Made by a program: the position numbers and the translations under genes
Part shown: one piece after another, positions 1 through 7,072 of the stretch
Layout: every line of letters begins with the position of its first letter
How positions within the stretch are numbered: the stretch's first letter is position 1
Notes under the pieces: generated by a model
Database searches by the model: none
Told to the model about the DNA's origin: nothing
Seen by the model: only the letters and a program-made list of their open reading frames with translations
NCBI GenBank assembly: GCA_913054425.1
Contig: CAJXJG010000035.1
Location: 1 to 12,001, forward strand
DNA length: 12,001 bases
Origin: an uncultured Fidelibacterota bacterium
GTDB taxonomy: Bacteria; Fidelibacterota; Marinisomatia; Marinisomatales; UBA8229
Reading direction: 5' to 3'

Positions 1-11
1 ACTATGAAATT

Positions 12-443
12 TTATTTATACCTTCTCTGGGCCTTCAATAAGAGGAGATTTGCTTTTTCCCGCTCACCATCCTGGTCAACTGAGACAATCCTGATTGCCT
101 TTACCAGGGGAATGTTTTGATTGTCATAATTGGAATAGAGTGCATCCATATGCGCCGTTATCAAACCCAGGTTATATCCTATCTTTGTAGAAACATGTTC
201 ATTGAGTATATCATAAAACCGTTCTATGTAATAGGGCTGAATCCAGCCGGGGTGGTGTAAATACTGTTCTCTCACCTGGCGCTTGTGATGAGATTTTATT
301 GCAGACGTTGCAGCATAAACACCGTTCACAAAAGCAATCTTGGGTTTGTCACCCATGGAATTCCAAAAGTCTGCCGGAGCGACTTTTTGGGCATTTCCAA
401 AGGTAAAGAGTCCAAAAAAAATAAGAATGATCTTTAGTTTCAT
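12..443 (-). CDS. Small secreted protein of unknown function
   Basis: A 143-residue protein that I cannot assign to a named function. Seen: a short basic start (MKLK), a hydrophobic stretch at about residues 5-16 and a plausible signal peptidase I site after FGNA (residue 18), so it is probably exported to the periplasm or beyond; there is no lipobox Cys. The mature part has an FW..M..KPKIAFVNGVY block (26-43) and later a D100..Y...DNQNIPLVKAI block (100-117). The order W..M, K..FV.G, then D..Y....N..IP loosely recalls the Rap1a/Tai-like group of small exported proteins; this resemblance is inferred by eye only. Its ATG is preceded by a good GGAAGG site, one of the clearer Shine-Dalgarno sequences here. 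It starts 18 bases after the nadE stop and is probably cotranscribed with it. Confidence 0.75.
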   Translation of the reverse strand: MKLKIILIFFGLFTFGNAQKVAPADFWNSMGDKPKIAFVNGVYAATSAIKSHHKRQVREQYLHHPGWIQPYYIERFYDILNEHVSTKIGYNLGLITAHMDALYSNYDNQNIPLVKAIRIVSVDQDGEREKANLLLLKAQRRYK

Positions 444-461
444 AATTTTCCTTCCATCTGA

Positions 462-2081
462 TTAATTATTTATTTTTCCATTAAAATGATTTACTATGGG
501 TATCCTTCTTCCTGTGCCAAATGCCTTGGAGCTCACCCGTAATCCCGGAGCAGCCTGCCGGCGTTTATATTCATTGATTCGAATTCTGTGGTACAGTTCA
601 TTTACGATAGTCTTGTCCGCTCCATTTGCCACTAAATCAGCAGGGCTCTCCCGCTTTTCGATGATAGCGTCCACCAGGGGGCTCACTACCTCATAGTCGA
701 ATGGATCTACCTGGTCAGGGGCCAGCTCAGCTGATGGCGGTTTGGTAAGACAGGATTCGGGTATGCGATTAAAACCGGCTGATTGATTTACCCATCGTGA
801 CAAGGCATACACGTCGGTTTTTGAAACATCAGAGATGACACATAACCCACCGCTCATGTCCCCGTAAAGTGTGCAGTATCCCAGCGCAAGTTCAGTTTTG
901 TTGCCGGTGGATAGAACCAGCCAGCCAAACTTATTGGACAGCGCCATAAGTATGTTCCCTCTTATACGTGCCTGAATATTTTCTTCTGCTACGTTTCTTT
1001 CTTTGCCTTCAAACAATGGCTCCAGAACAGTTTCATAAACTGTTACCATATCCTCAATGGTGATTGTCTGATAGTTTATGCCAAGGTTTTCAGAGAGGAC
1101 GCGGGCATCTTCCAGGCTGTGATCACTGGAAAATTTGGAGGGGAGTGATATGCCATGAACATGTTCTGCCCCAAGGGCATCAGCTGCTATGCAGGCCACC
1201 AGAGATGAATCAATTCCCCCGCTCAAACCTATGACGGCGTCAGCATGCCCCGTTTTAAGAAAATAATCCCGTACTCCCAGGCACAGGGCATTATACATCA
1301 TTTCCTCGCGGGCCACATGAGCCATTTTCTGACTCTTGCTGGAGTCCAGGTCCACAAGTAAAATATCTTCTTCAAAAAACTTTCCCGCTCCAATTAATTC
1401 CCCATCACCATTATATGCCAGGGAACCACCATCAAAAATCAGTTCATCCTGGGCTCCCACCAGATTGCAATACAAGAATGGAATTCCATTTTCATGCACT
1501 TTTTCTTTTATCAATGCTGTTCGCTCCTGTAATTGACCATCGTGATAAGGCGATGCGGAAATATTAATGATAACTTCAGCACCTTCCCTCCTCTGAAGGT
1601 TGGTTACTTTACATTCATAATCATGATCCCAGAGATCTTCGCATATCTGGATTCCTATCTTTCTTCTGCTTCCATTCAGCTCTAACTCAAAAACTCCTGG
1701 TGTTTTCCCTGGGGTGAAATATCTCTCCTCATAAAATATATCGTAGGTTGGAAGCAGAATTTTATCGCAGGTATAAACAACTGCTCCATTCGTGCACACA
1801 GCGCCGCTATTGTATATTTTACTCTGTTCCTGCCGAACACATCCTAAGACAACAGGAACAGTCACCTGTTTGGAAATATCCTCCAAAATTGCTAAATTAT
1901 TTTTTATAAAACTACTTTCCAGGAGCAAATCCTGTGGTGGATAACCTGTAATAACCATCTCAGGGAATACAATTAAATCAGCACCTTTCTGCAGGGCCTC
2001 ATTATAAAACGATAAGATTTTATCCCTGTTTCCAGGAAAGTCCCCCATGGTAGGATTAATTTGACAGATGGCAATTTTCAT
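462..2081 (-). CDS. nadE: Glutamine-dependent NAD+ synthetase
   Basis: Makes NAD+ from deamido-NAD+ (nicotinic acid adenine dinucleotide) and ATP, using ammonia released from glutamine; this is the last step of NAD synthesis, in the cytoplasm. The 539-residue protein has the two-domain layout of glutamine-dependent enzymes. The N-terminal nitrilase-fold amidase carries the Glu-Lys-Cys triad at E41 (VFPEMVITGYPP), K107 (DKILLPTY) and C147 (QICEDLW). The C-terminal synthetase carries the ATP-pyrophosphatase P-loop SGGIDSS at 287-293, followed by STGNKTELALGY (391-402) and the GDMSGGL segment (408-413). Length is normal for the family and all catalytic residues are present. The ATG has AGGGA a few bases upstream. 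It begins 34 bases after the acyP stop, and a small secreted protein follows 18 bases after it, so it likely belongs to the same transcript. Confidence 0.97.
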   Translation of the reverse strand: MKIAICQINPTMGDFPGNRDKILSFYNEALQKGADLIVFPEMVITGYPPQDLLLESSFIKNNLAILEDISKQVTVPVVLGCVRQEQSKIYNSGAVCTNGAVVYTCDKILLPTYDIFYEERYFTPGKTPGVFELELNGSRRKIGIQICEDLWDHDYECKVTNLQRREGAEVIINISASPYHDGQLQERTALIKEKVHENGIPFLYCNLVGAQDELIFDGGSLAYNGDGELIGAGKFFEEDILLVDLDSSKSQKMAHVAREEMMYNALCLGVRDYFLKTGHADAVIGLSGGIDSSLVACIAADALGAEHVHGISLPSKFSSDHSLEDARVLSENLGINYQTITIEDMVTVYETVLEPLFEGKERNVAEENIQARIRGNILMALSNKFGWLVLSTGNKTELALGYCTLYGDMSGGLCVISDVSKTDVYALSRWVNQSAGFNRIPESCLTKPPSAELAPDQVDPFDYEVVSPLVDAIIEKRESPADLVANGADKTIVNELYHRIRINEYKRRQAAPGLRVSSKAFGTGRRIPIVNHFNGKINN

Positions 2082-2115
2082 CTCTATCCCTGTAATTCCT
2101 TACGCAATCATTCAA

Positions 2116-2397
2116 TCAATCGCGAATAGTAAACTCATTCCACTGATTCTCAGCAGAAGTCCAATCAACTTCCACATCATCAACAACTGACCTTCCCGGC
2201 CCGGCCTTGAGTTCATTCATCAGCAATTCCAGCTTTGGTTTATTACCCTCTACTTCCAGATAAACGGTCCCATCCGTTTCATTTTTAACCCAACCTGTCA
2301 ATCCAAGCTCTGTTGCTCTGTCACGGGTAAAAGCCCTGAACCAAACACCCTGAACTTTTCCATTAACACTTATTTTTGCCTTAATATTATTATTCAT
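2116..2397 (-). CDS. acyP: Acylphosphatase
   Basis: Small cytoplasmic enzyme that hydrolyses acyl phosphates such as carbamoyl phosphate and 1,3-bisphosphoglycerate. The 93-residue length is typical of the family. Seen: the hallmark GKVQGVWFRAFTRDRA (13-28), with the phosphate-binding R21, then GLTGWVKNETDGTV (32-45), with the catalytic N39. Both active-site residues are present, so it is expected to be active. Its ATG overlaps the stop codon of the upstream LOG-family gene in an ATGA junction (4 bases), and no good Shine-Dalgarno sequence is visible upstream, so its translation probably depends on ribosomes finishing the LOG gene. The physiological substrate in this gene order is unknown; nothing in the neighbours points to one. 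Confidence 0.95.
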   Translation of the reverse strand: MNNNIKAKISVNGKVQGVWFRAFTRDRATELGLTGWVKNETDGTVYLEVEGNKPKLELLMNELKAGPGRSVVDDVEVDWTSAENQWNEFTIRD

Positions 2398-2858
2398 TCA
2401 TTACTTGATAGTATCTTCTTAAGTCTTTTTATAACTAAGGTTGGAGTTTTTACAGATTCAATTTTCGGGACAGACCATGATTTATATCCAATGACCGGTT
2501 TGTTCAGTTGCAGGGCATAGGCAATTTCGCTCAAGGTACCATACTGTCCATCAATAGCCACGGCTGCATCACAGTTATAGGCTAATATGGCATTTCTTGC
2601 CACGCCTAATCCTGTTTTTATGGGCAGCGTTAAATATTTATTTCCCTCTTTTAAGCTGGTTCCCTTTAAAATCCCTATGCAGGTTCCTCCCCCCTCTTTT
2701 ACACCTTTTGAAATAGCTTCCATAACCCCGGGTCCGCCTCCGCAGAATACAAGCCAGTTTTCTTTTGCCATCATTCGTCCGATTTCAACTGTTTCAGCAT
2801 ACAGTTCCTCTCCAACTTTTCTTCCGCCAAAGACAGAGATTTTCGCACTATAATCCAT
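2394..2858 (-). CDS. LOG-like Rossmann protein (TIGR00725-type)
   Basis: A 154-residue single-domain protein of the SLOG/lysine-decarboxylase-like superfamily, the group that includes LOG nucleoside-monophosphate phosphoribohydrolases. Seen: GGGPGVMEAISKG at about 40-52, GLGVARNAIL with R88, and DGQYGTLSEIAYAL with E111. These match the TIGR00725 subgroup pattern (GG.GVMEA, TGLG.ARN, GTLSEI). The usual PGGxGT of classic LOG enzymes is DGQYGT here, so activation of cytokinin-type nucleotides should not be assumed. The Arg and Glu are kept, which is compatible with a nucleotide-binding or hydrolysing role. I chose the ATG at 2858 over the TTG one codon upstream because GGAG (2864-2867) sits 5 bases before the ATG but only 2 before the TTG. 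The ATG overlaps the asnS stop by one base (TGATG), and its own stop overlaps acyP. Confidence 0.9.
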   Translation of the reverse strand: MDYSAKISVFGGRKVGEELYAETVEIGRMMAKENWLVFCGGGPGVMEAISKGVKEGGGTCIGILKGTSLKEGNKYLTLPIKTGLGVARNAILAYNCDAAVAIDGQYGTLSEIAYALQLNKPVIGYKSWSVPKIESVKTPTLVIKRLKKILSSNE

Positions 2859-4150
2859 CAAGGCTCCAGGCGGGTCAATGTCCGTGGAAATGGGATAGTT
2901 TCTCTTATATGTTTGATGCCAGTGATCCAGGCGACCGCGCGTTCAATTCCCAATCCGAATCCTGCATGAGGAACTGAACCGTATTTTCGCAGATCCAGAT
3001 ACCATTGAAATGGTTCTATGGGTAAACCATATTCCTTTATCCGCTTCACGAGGGTATCGTGGTCATCTTCACGCTGTCCGCCGCCGATAATCTCTCCATA
3101 ACCTTCCGGAGCCAGCATATCGACACCCATTGCCAGTTTCCCATTTTCTGCATCACGTTTCATATAAAATGCTTTAATCTCCGCAGGCCAGCGGTGAATC
3201 ATAACCGGCCGGTCAAATTGTTCTGAAATAACAGTTTCATCGGTTCCGCCAAAATCTCCTCCATATTCAAAGCTAACCCCATTTTTCTTAAGGATTTCCA
3301 CCGCATCGTCATAGGTAATCCTTGGGAAAGGCGTTTCTACTTTTTCCAATTTTGACACATCACGGTTCAAGGTCTCTAATTCAGTTTTGCAGTGCTCAAG
3401 ACACCACTGAACAATATATGAAACATACTTCTCTGCCCAGTCCATATCCTGTTCAAGGTCACAGTAGGCAATTTCCGGTTCAATCATCCAGAATTCTGTT
3501 AAATGGCGGCGGGTTTTTGATTTTTCCGCTCTGAAGGTGGGGCCGAAACAATACACTTTTCCAAAGGCCATCGCGCCCGCTTCCTGGTATAACTGTCCAC
3601 TCTGGCTCAGGTAAGCAGACCGTTCAAAATAGCCTACTTCAAACAGGCTGGTTGTACCTTCCGCTGCGTTTGCTGTAAAAATAGGTGAATCAACAAGAAT
3701 AAACCCGTTTTGGTCAAAAAAATCCCGGCTGGCTTTAATGATCTGATGACGGACTCTCAAAATCGCATGCTGTAGTTTTGATCGAATCCATAAATGGCGG
3801 TGATTCATAAGGAAATCTGTCCCATGCTCTTTAGGGGAGATTGGAAACTCTTTTGAAATTTGTACAATCTCAATGGATTTCACTCCCAGTTCAAATCCCC
3901 CAACAGACCTGGCTTCCTCCCGAACAGTTCCAGTAACAATCACCGATGACTCCTGGGTCAAAATTGACTCCAGTTTAAAGGTTTCATCATCTGTTTCTTC
4001 CTTTACAACCACACATTGAACCAATCCTGTCCCATCCCTGATGATTACAAACCATATTTTCCCAATTGAACGGGTAGTGTAAACCCATCCTTTTACTGTT
4101 ACTTCCTTCCCAACATTCCCGCTTAAATCCGTTATATTAACCTGATTCAT
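2858..4150 (-). CDS. asnS: Asparaginyl-tRNA synthetase
   Basis: Class IIb aminoacyl-tRNA synthetase charging tRNA-Asn with asparagine in the cytoplasm. At 430 residues it has the normal bacterial length. Seen: an N-terminal OB-fold anticodon-binding domain (about 1-105, beginning VKGWVYTTRSIGKIWFVIIRDG in two parts), the class II catalytic core with GPTFRAEKSKTRRHLTEFWM (203-222, motif 2) and GFGLGIERAVAW (397-408, motif 3). The segment HLTEFWMIEPE (216-226) and the ending IRETIPFPRT fit AsnRS rather than AspRS, and there is no GAD insertion of bacterial AspRS. A dedicated AsnRS implies the organism charges Asn directly, although an amidotransferase route may also exist. The ATG has AGGGA about 5 bases upstream and lies 37 bases after the lptE stop. 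It heads a tightly overlapping string with the LOG and acyP genes. Confidence 0.97.
   Translation of the reverse strand: MNQVNITDLSGNVGKEVTVKGWVYTTRSIGKIWFVIIRDGTGLVQCVVVKEETDDETFKLESILTQESSVIVTGTVREEARSVGGFELGVKSIEIVQISKEFPISPKEHGTDFLMNHRHLWIRSKLQHAILRVRHQIIKASRDFFDQNGFILVDSPIFTANAAEGTTSLFEVGYFERSAYLSQSGQLYQEAGAMAFGKVYCFGPTFRAEKSKTRRHLTEFWMIEPEIAYCDLEQDMDWAEKYVSYIVQWCLEHCKTELETLNRDVSKLEKVETPFPRITYDDAVEILKKNGVSFEYGGDFGGTDETVISEQFDRPVMIHRWPAEIKAFYMKRDAENGKLAMGVDMLAPEGYGEIIGGGQREDDHDTLVKRIKEYGLPIEPFQWYLDLRKYGSVPHAGFGLGIERAVAWITGIKHIRETIPFPRTLTRLEP
2864..2867 (-). promoter_or_regulatory. Shine-Dalgarno site of the LOG-like gene
   Basis: GGAG on the minus strand, inside the last codons of asnS. 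It is 5 bases from the ATG at 2858 but only 2 bases from the alternative TTG at 2861, which favours the ATG as the start. Its placement inside asnS allows reinitiation by ribosomes terminating at the TGATG junction. Confidence 0.6.
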
Positions 4151-4187
4151 TTTATCCCTATCTTCAATTGTTTTAATTTGCTTTCTT

Positions 4188-4748
4188 TTACCAATTGGAT
4201 AATATTTTATTCAAAATATCCTCACCGATCTTACTCACAGCTACCTTGACAGCAAAAGAGCGGGGATCGCCAATTTCGTCATCATCTTCATCGTCAATGA
4301 GTCCGTCATTGTCATTATCAATTCCATCCGTAGCGCTATCTCCACTCAATCCATAAGCACCCCAGCCGGAATATTGTTTCTGCATGAGAACTACGTCATT
4401 TTTTACATCATACCATTCAACATCCAAAACTACAGTATACCGATACTCTAACACAGCTTCTTCCTTGGTGAAAGTAGAGGGTGCATCTTCAACTTTTATA
4501 ATGATTCCCCTGAGAATAGAATCTGCATTATCCTCATCTACCACACGCAAAATGTTTTCTTCCGTGAATTTTTCAAGGAGATTATCCGTAATATCTTCTG
4601 TAATACCATATTCAGCAGTCTGATTATCCAATAGTGGGATGGCAATGCTTTTGATATGTGCAGGAATGGATCCTGCCATTGAATAAAAACCACATCCGGA
4701 CAAGAGGAAATATATTAATAAGAAAATGATATGATTCAATTTAATCAT
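4188..4748 (-). CDS. lptE: LptE-family LPS-assembly lipoprotein with an acidic calcium-loop-like insert
   Basis: Predicted outer-membrane lipoprotein that plugs and helps assemble the LptD barrel, the last step of LPS export. The 186-residue protein has a signal peptide (hydrophobic 7-16) and a lipobox LSGC with the lipidated C19. The following Gly gives no inner-membrane retention signal. The mature start GCGFYSMAGSIPAHIKSIAIPLLDN and the end AVSKIGEDILNKILSNW (here abbreviated from residues 19-42 and 170-186) fit the FCB-type LptE pattern (CGFYS, then I.SI.IP...N). Residues 141-161 are unusual: an Asp-rich loop containing a perfect DxDxDGxxDxxD motif, placed between the YSGWGAY strand and the C-terminal helix. 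The gene follows the sigma-54 regulator by 52 bases, an arrangement familiar from Bacteroidota. No strong Shine-Dalgarno sequence precedes the ATG. The assignment rests on pattern and neighbour evidence, as LptE is poorly conserved. Confidence 0.87.
   Translation of the reverse strand: MIKLNHIIFLLIYFLLSGCGFYSMAGSIPAHIKSIAIPLLDNQTAEYGITEDITDNLLEKFTEENILRVVDEDNADSILRGIIIKVEDAPSTFTKEEAVLEYRYTVVLDVEWYDVKNDVVLMQKQYSGWGAYGLSGDSATDGIDNDNDGLIDDEDDDEIGDPRSFAVKVAVSKIGEDILNKILSNW
4284..4319 (-). other. DxDxDGxxDxxD acidic loop in LptE
   Basis: Codons 144-155 of lptE read DNDNDGLIDDED. The ligand positions D144, D146, D148, G149, D152 and D155 all fit the calcium-binding loop shared by thrombospondin type 3 repeats and dockerin or EF-hand-like loops. 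More acidic residues follow (D156, D157, E158). Calcium binding is inferred from the motif alone. Confidence 0.7.
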
Positions 4749-4800
4749 AGTATGAATTCATCTTTTCATTAGCTGCATACTTATCAATATTGTTTTGGAA

Positions 4801-6006
4801 TTATTTCTCAATTTTTCGCTTGATTTTTCGTTCAAGACCGTAATCATTAATTTTTCGATAAAGAGTTCGTTCGCTCATTCCCAATGACTTGGCGGCGTCC
4901 CGTCGGTTATTGTTAAAAAACTTCAAGGTACGTTTGATGGCTTCCTTTTCCAAATCTTCAAGGGTCATGTCACCAATTGCATCTGACTGGATTAAATTGT
5001 CTGTTTGGCTGTCAATTTCCATAGTAACCGGTACATCCTGGACAGATTCGTTGAAATAGGGCAGTGTGTCATTTCCCCTGGTTTGCCCACTCATAATTTT
5101 CTTAATAAGTTCTACATCCTGGCGGAGTAGAAAAAGTTGACGAAGTATCAATTCTTTTTCCGCTTTTTCGGGGGACTGGTCAACTAACACAGGAAGATGA
5201 GGATTGTGAAGAACAGGATCCAACGATGGCCTTAGTTTCCGTTCCACCATTTCGGAAGTAATCCTTTCTCCTCTCTCCATTACCAGGATACTCTCAACAA
5301 AATTTTTCAATTCCCGCACATTTCCGGGCCAATCATATTGTTTCATCAGCTTTATTGCTTCCGGCATGAAGCCCCGATACACAATATCGTTCGTACGTGT
5401 AAATTCAAGAGCAAACCGTTCAACAAACAAAGACAAATCCTCAATACGCTGGCGCAAGGCTGGAACATGAATTGTCACTGTTTTCAGGCGATAGTACAAA
5501 TCCTGCCGGAAGTCGCCATTTCTAACCAGAGATACTAAATTTTTATTGGTAGCAGCAATAATCCTGACATCAGTATAAAGCGTTTTGGAATCACCCACGC
5601 GGATAAATTCACCATTTTCCAAAACCCGCAGTAACTTTACCTGCGTTTCCAATGGAGTCTCGCCAATTTCATCAAGAAATACAGTTCCTTTATTGGCTGT
5701 TTCAAAGTATCCTTTTCTATCAACTCCCGCACCGGTAAACGCTCCTTTTTTATGCCCAAACAATTCACTTTCAATGATGCCTTCCGGAATCGCGCCGCAA
5801 TTCACAATAATAAGCGGTTCATGAGTCCTTTTGCTGGATTTATGGAGGGCTTTGGCAACCTTTTCTTTTCCGGTTCCGGATTCACCTGTAATTAAGGTAG
5901 TGATGTCCACCGGTCCAACCTGGATAATCATCTCAAGCACTTCCTTGATTATATCAGTATTACCAATAATCCCGGATGTTTTCTGTAAACGATTTATATC
6001 AATCAT
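4801..6006 (-). CDS. Sigma-54-dependent transcriptional activator without receiver domain
   Basis: Bacterial enhancer-binding protein that uses ATP to remodel sigma-54 RNA polymerase into open complexes. The AAA+ domain starts almost at the N terminus of the 401-residue protein, with no response-regulator, GAF or PAS domain. Seen in order: Walker A GESGTGKE (41-48), the sigma-54-contacting GAFTGA loop (88-93), Walker B VFLDEIGE (109-116), sensor I AATN (151-154), arginine-finger region FRQDLYYRL (166-174), sensor II WPGNVREL (226-233), a long variable linker (about 260-345), and a Fis-type helix-turn-helix (about 350-388, with RRDAAKSLGMSERTLYRKI). All functional motifs are intact, so an rpoN gene should exist elsewhere. 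The lack of a sensory domain suggests control by a partner protein, as for PspF, or by gene expression. It lies directly upstream of lptE, hinting at an envelope role. An AGGA lies about 8 bases before the ATG. Confidence 0.95.
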   Translation of the reverse strand: MIDINRLQKTSGIIGNTDIIKEVLEMIIQVGPVDITTLITGESGTGKEKVAKALHKSSKRTHEPLIIVNCGAIPEGIIESELFGHKKGAFTGAGVDRKGYFETANKGTVFLDEIGETPLETQVKLLRVLENGEFIRVGDSKTLYTDVRIIAATNKNLVSLVRNGDFRQDLYYRLKTVTIHVPALRQRIEDLSLFVERFALEFTRTNDIVYRGFMPEAIKLMKQYDWPGNVRELKNFVESILVMERGERITSEMVERKLRPSLDPVLHNPHLPVLVDQSPEKAEKELILRQLFLLRQDVELIKKIMSGQTRGNDTLPYFNESVQDVPVTMEIDSQTDNLIQSDAIGDMTLEDLEKEAIKRTLKFFNNNRRDAAKSLGMSERTLYRKINDYGLERKIKRKIEK

Positions 6007-6023
6007 GTTTTCATTCCTATTTT

Positions 6024-6047
6024 TTCAATCATGATTTGAATAGTATA
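6024..6047 (-). promoter_or_regulatory. Possible promoter and operator before the sigma-54 activator gene
   Basis: Within the 67-base gap after galE the minus strand carries TATACT (6042-6047), a fair -10 element, followed by an imperfect palindrome (6024-6040) whose arms TTCAATCATGATTGAA are complete apart from one extra A. The predicted transcription start would fall inside the palindrome, a position typical of a repressor operator. The -35 hexamer at the right distance is poor (ACAAAA), so the promoter is only a candidate. No sigma-54 type GG/GC element is visible in the gap. Confidence 0.25.
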
Positions 6048-6073
6048 ATTGATATGAAATATATTTTTGTATC

Positions 6074-7036
6074 TCACTTATAAACCTTCCACATTGTCGA
6101 TAAAATAGTTTCAATGTCCGAGTATTGTGCTTCCCATTTAAGCAGCTTTTTAGCCTGCATAGAGATTGCGGTCAGTTCAGCCGGATCCCCGAATCTACGT
6201 CCTACAATTTCATAAGAAATATTCTTTTGCGTCACTTTTTCAGCCATGCGGATTACATCCAGTACAGAATAACCAACACCGTTAGCCAAATTGACACTAA
6301 GGTTTTCATCTTTCTCAACCAGGTAATTCAAGGCCGATATATGAGCCAAAGCTAAATCATTCACATGGATGTAATCTCTGATCCCGGTACCGTCAGGTGT
6401 ATTATAATCATCACCAAAAACTTCCATTTGTTTACGGACACCTATGGCGACTTCCATGATAATCGGTAATAGGTTTTGTGGATTTTTCTCCTTGTTCTTC
6501 ACTCTTCCATCCAGGTCGTACCCGGCAGCATTGAAATATCGCAAACAAGCATACCGTAATCCTTTCAGTTCGCTAAACCATTTTAGGTTTTGTTCAATAA
6601 CAAGTTTTGTATATCCATAATAATTAATAGGATCGAGCGGATGATTTTCATCAATGGGAAGGTATTGAGGATAACCGTACACCGCTGCTGTTGAAGATAA
6701 AATAAATTTACGGACTCCGTATTCTGTCATTGAATTCAGAACATTCAAGGTACCAATAATATTATTTTGGGTATATTTAAATGGATTATCCATGGATTCA
6801 CCCGCTGCTTTCCAGGCTGCAAGATGAATTACAGCGTCAATATTTTTGGACAATACATCATCCAGATCTTCCCGATTTAAAGTTGATCCAATATAGAGTT
6901 CTGCTCTTTGATCAACATTTTCACGAAACCCCAATGAAAGATCGTCAAAAACTATCACCTCAAAACCGGAGTCGCATAATTCAAGGACTATATGAGATCC
7001 GATATATCCTGCTCCGCCGGTAACCAAAATTTTCAT
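6074..7036 (-). CDS. galE: UDP-glucose 4-epimerase
   Basis: Interconverts UDP-glucose and UDP-galactose in the cytoplasm, supplying galactose-type precursors for LPS, capsule or glycans. The 320-residue extended short-chain dehydrogenase has the NAD-binding GGAGYIGSH (7-15), HLAAWKAAGES (71-81), SSTAAVYG (114-121) and the catalytic YxxxK as Y140-GYT-K144. RYFNAAG (166-172) and RDYIHVNDLA (220-229) complete the GalE signature. By an eye alignment the residue matching E. coli Tyr299, which restricts N-acetyl sugars, is Leu287, so use of UDP-GlcNAc cannot be excluded. Length is slightly below the usual 330-340, with no missing motif. It sits 36 bases downstream of uvrB and 67 bases upstream of the regulator-lptE pair, which suits a role in surface polysaccharide. 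The Shine-Dalgarno sequence is weak. Confidence 0.95.
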   Translation of the reverse strand: MKILVTGGAGYIGSHIVLELCDSGFEVIVFDDLSLGFRENVDQRAELYIGSTLNREDLDDVLSKNIDAVIHLAAWKAAGESMDNPFKYTQNNIIGTLNVLNSMTEYGVRKFILSSTAAVYGYPQYLPIDENHPLDPINYYGYTKLVIEQNLKWFSELKGLRYACLRYFNAAGYDLDGRVKNKEKNPQNLLPIIMEVAIGVRKQMEVFGDDYNTPDGTGIRDYIHVNDLALAHISALNYLVEKDENLSVNLANGVGYSVLDVIRMAEKVTQKNISYEIVGRRFGDPAELTAISMQAKKLLKWEAQYSDIETILSTMWKVYK

Positions 7037-7072
7037 TATAAAATTATTTCCATCTTTGGATTCTGTAATAAA

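Noticed and set aside
2394..2861. Reading the LOG-like protein as a cytokinin-activating LOG enzyme
   Set aside because: The classic PGGxGT motif is replaced by DGQYGT and the rest fits the TIGR00725 subgroup, whose substrate I cannot state.
4752..4761. Ten-base palindrome ATGAATTCAT just before the lptE start
   Set aside because: It is too short and AT-rich to separate from chance, and it contains an out-of-frame ATG rather than a recognisable operator.
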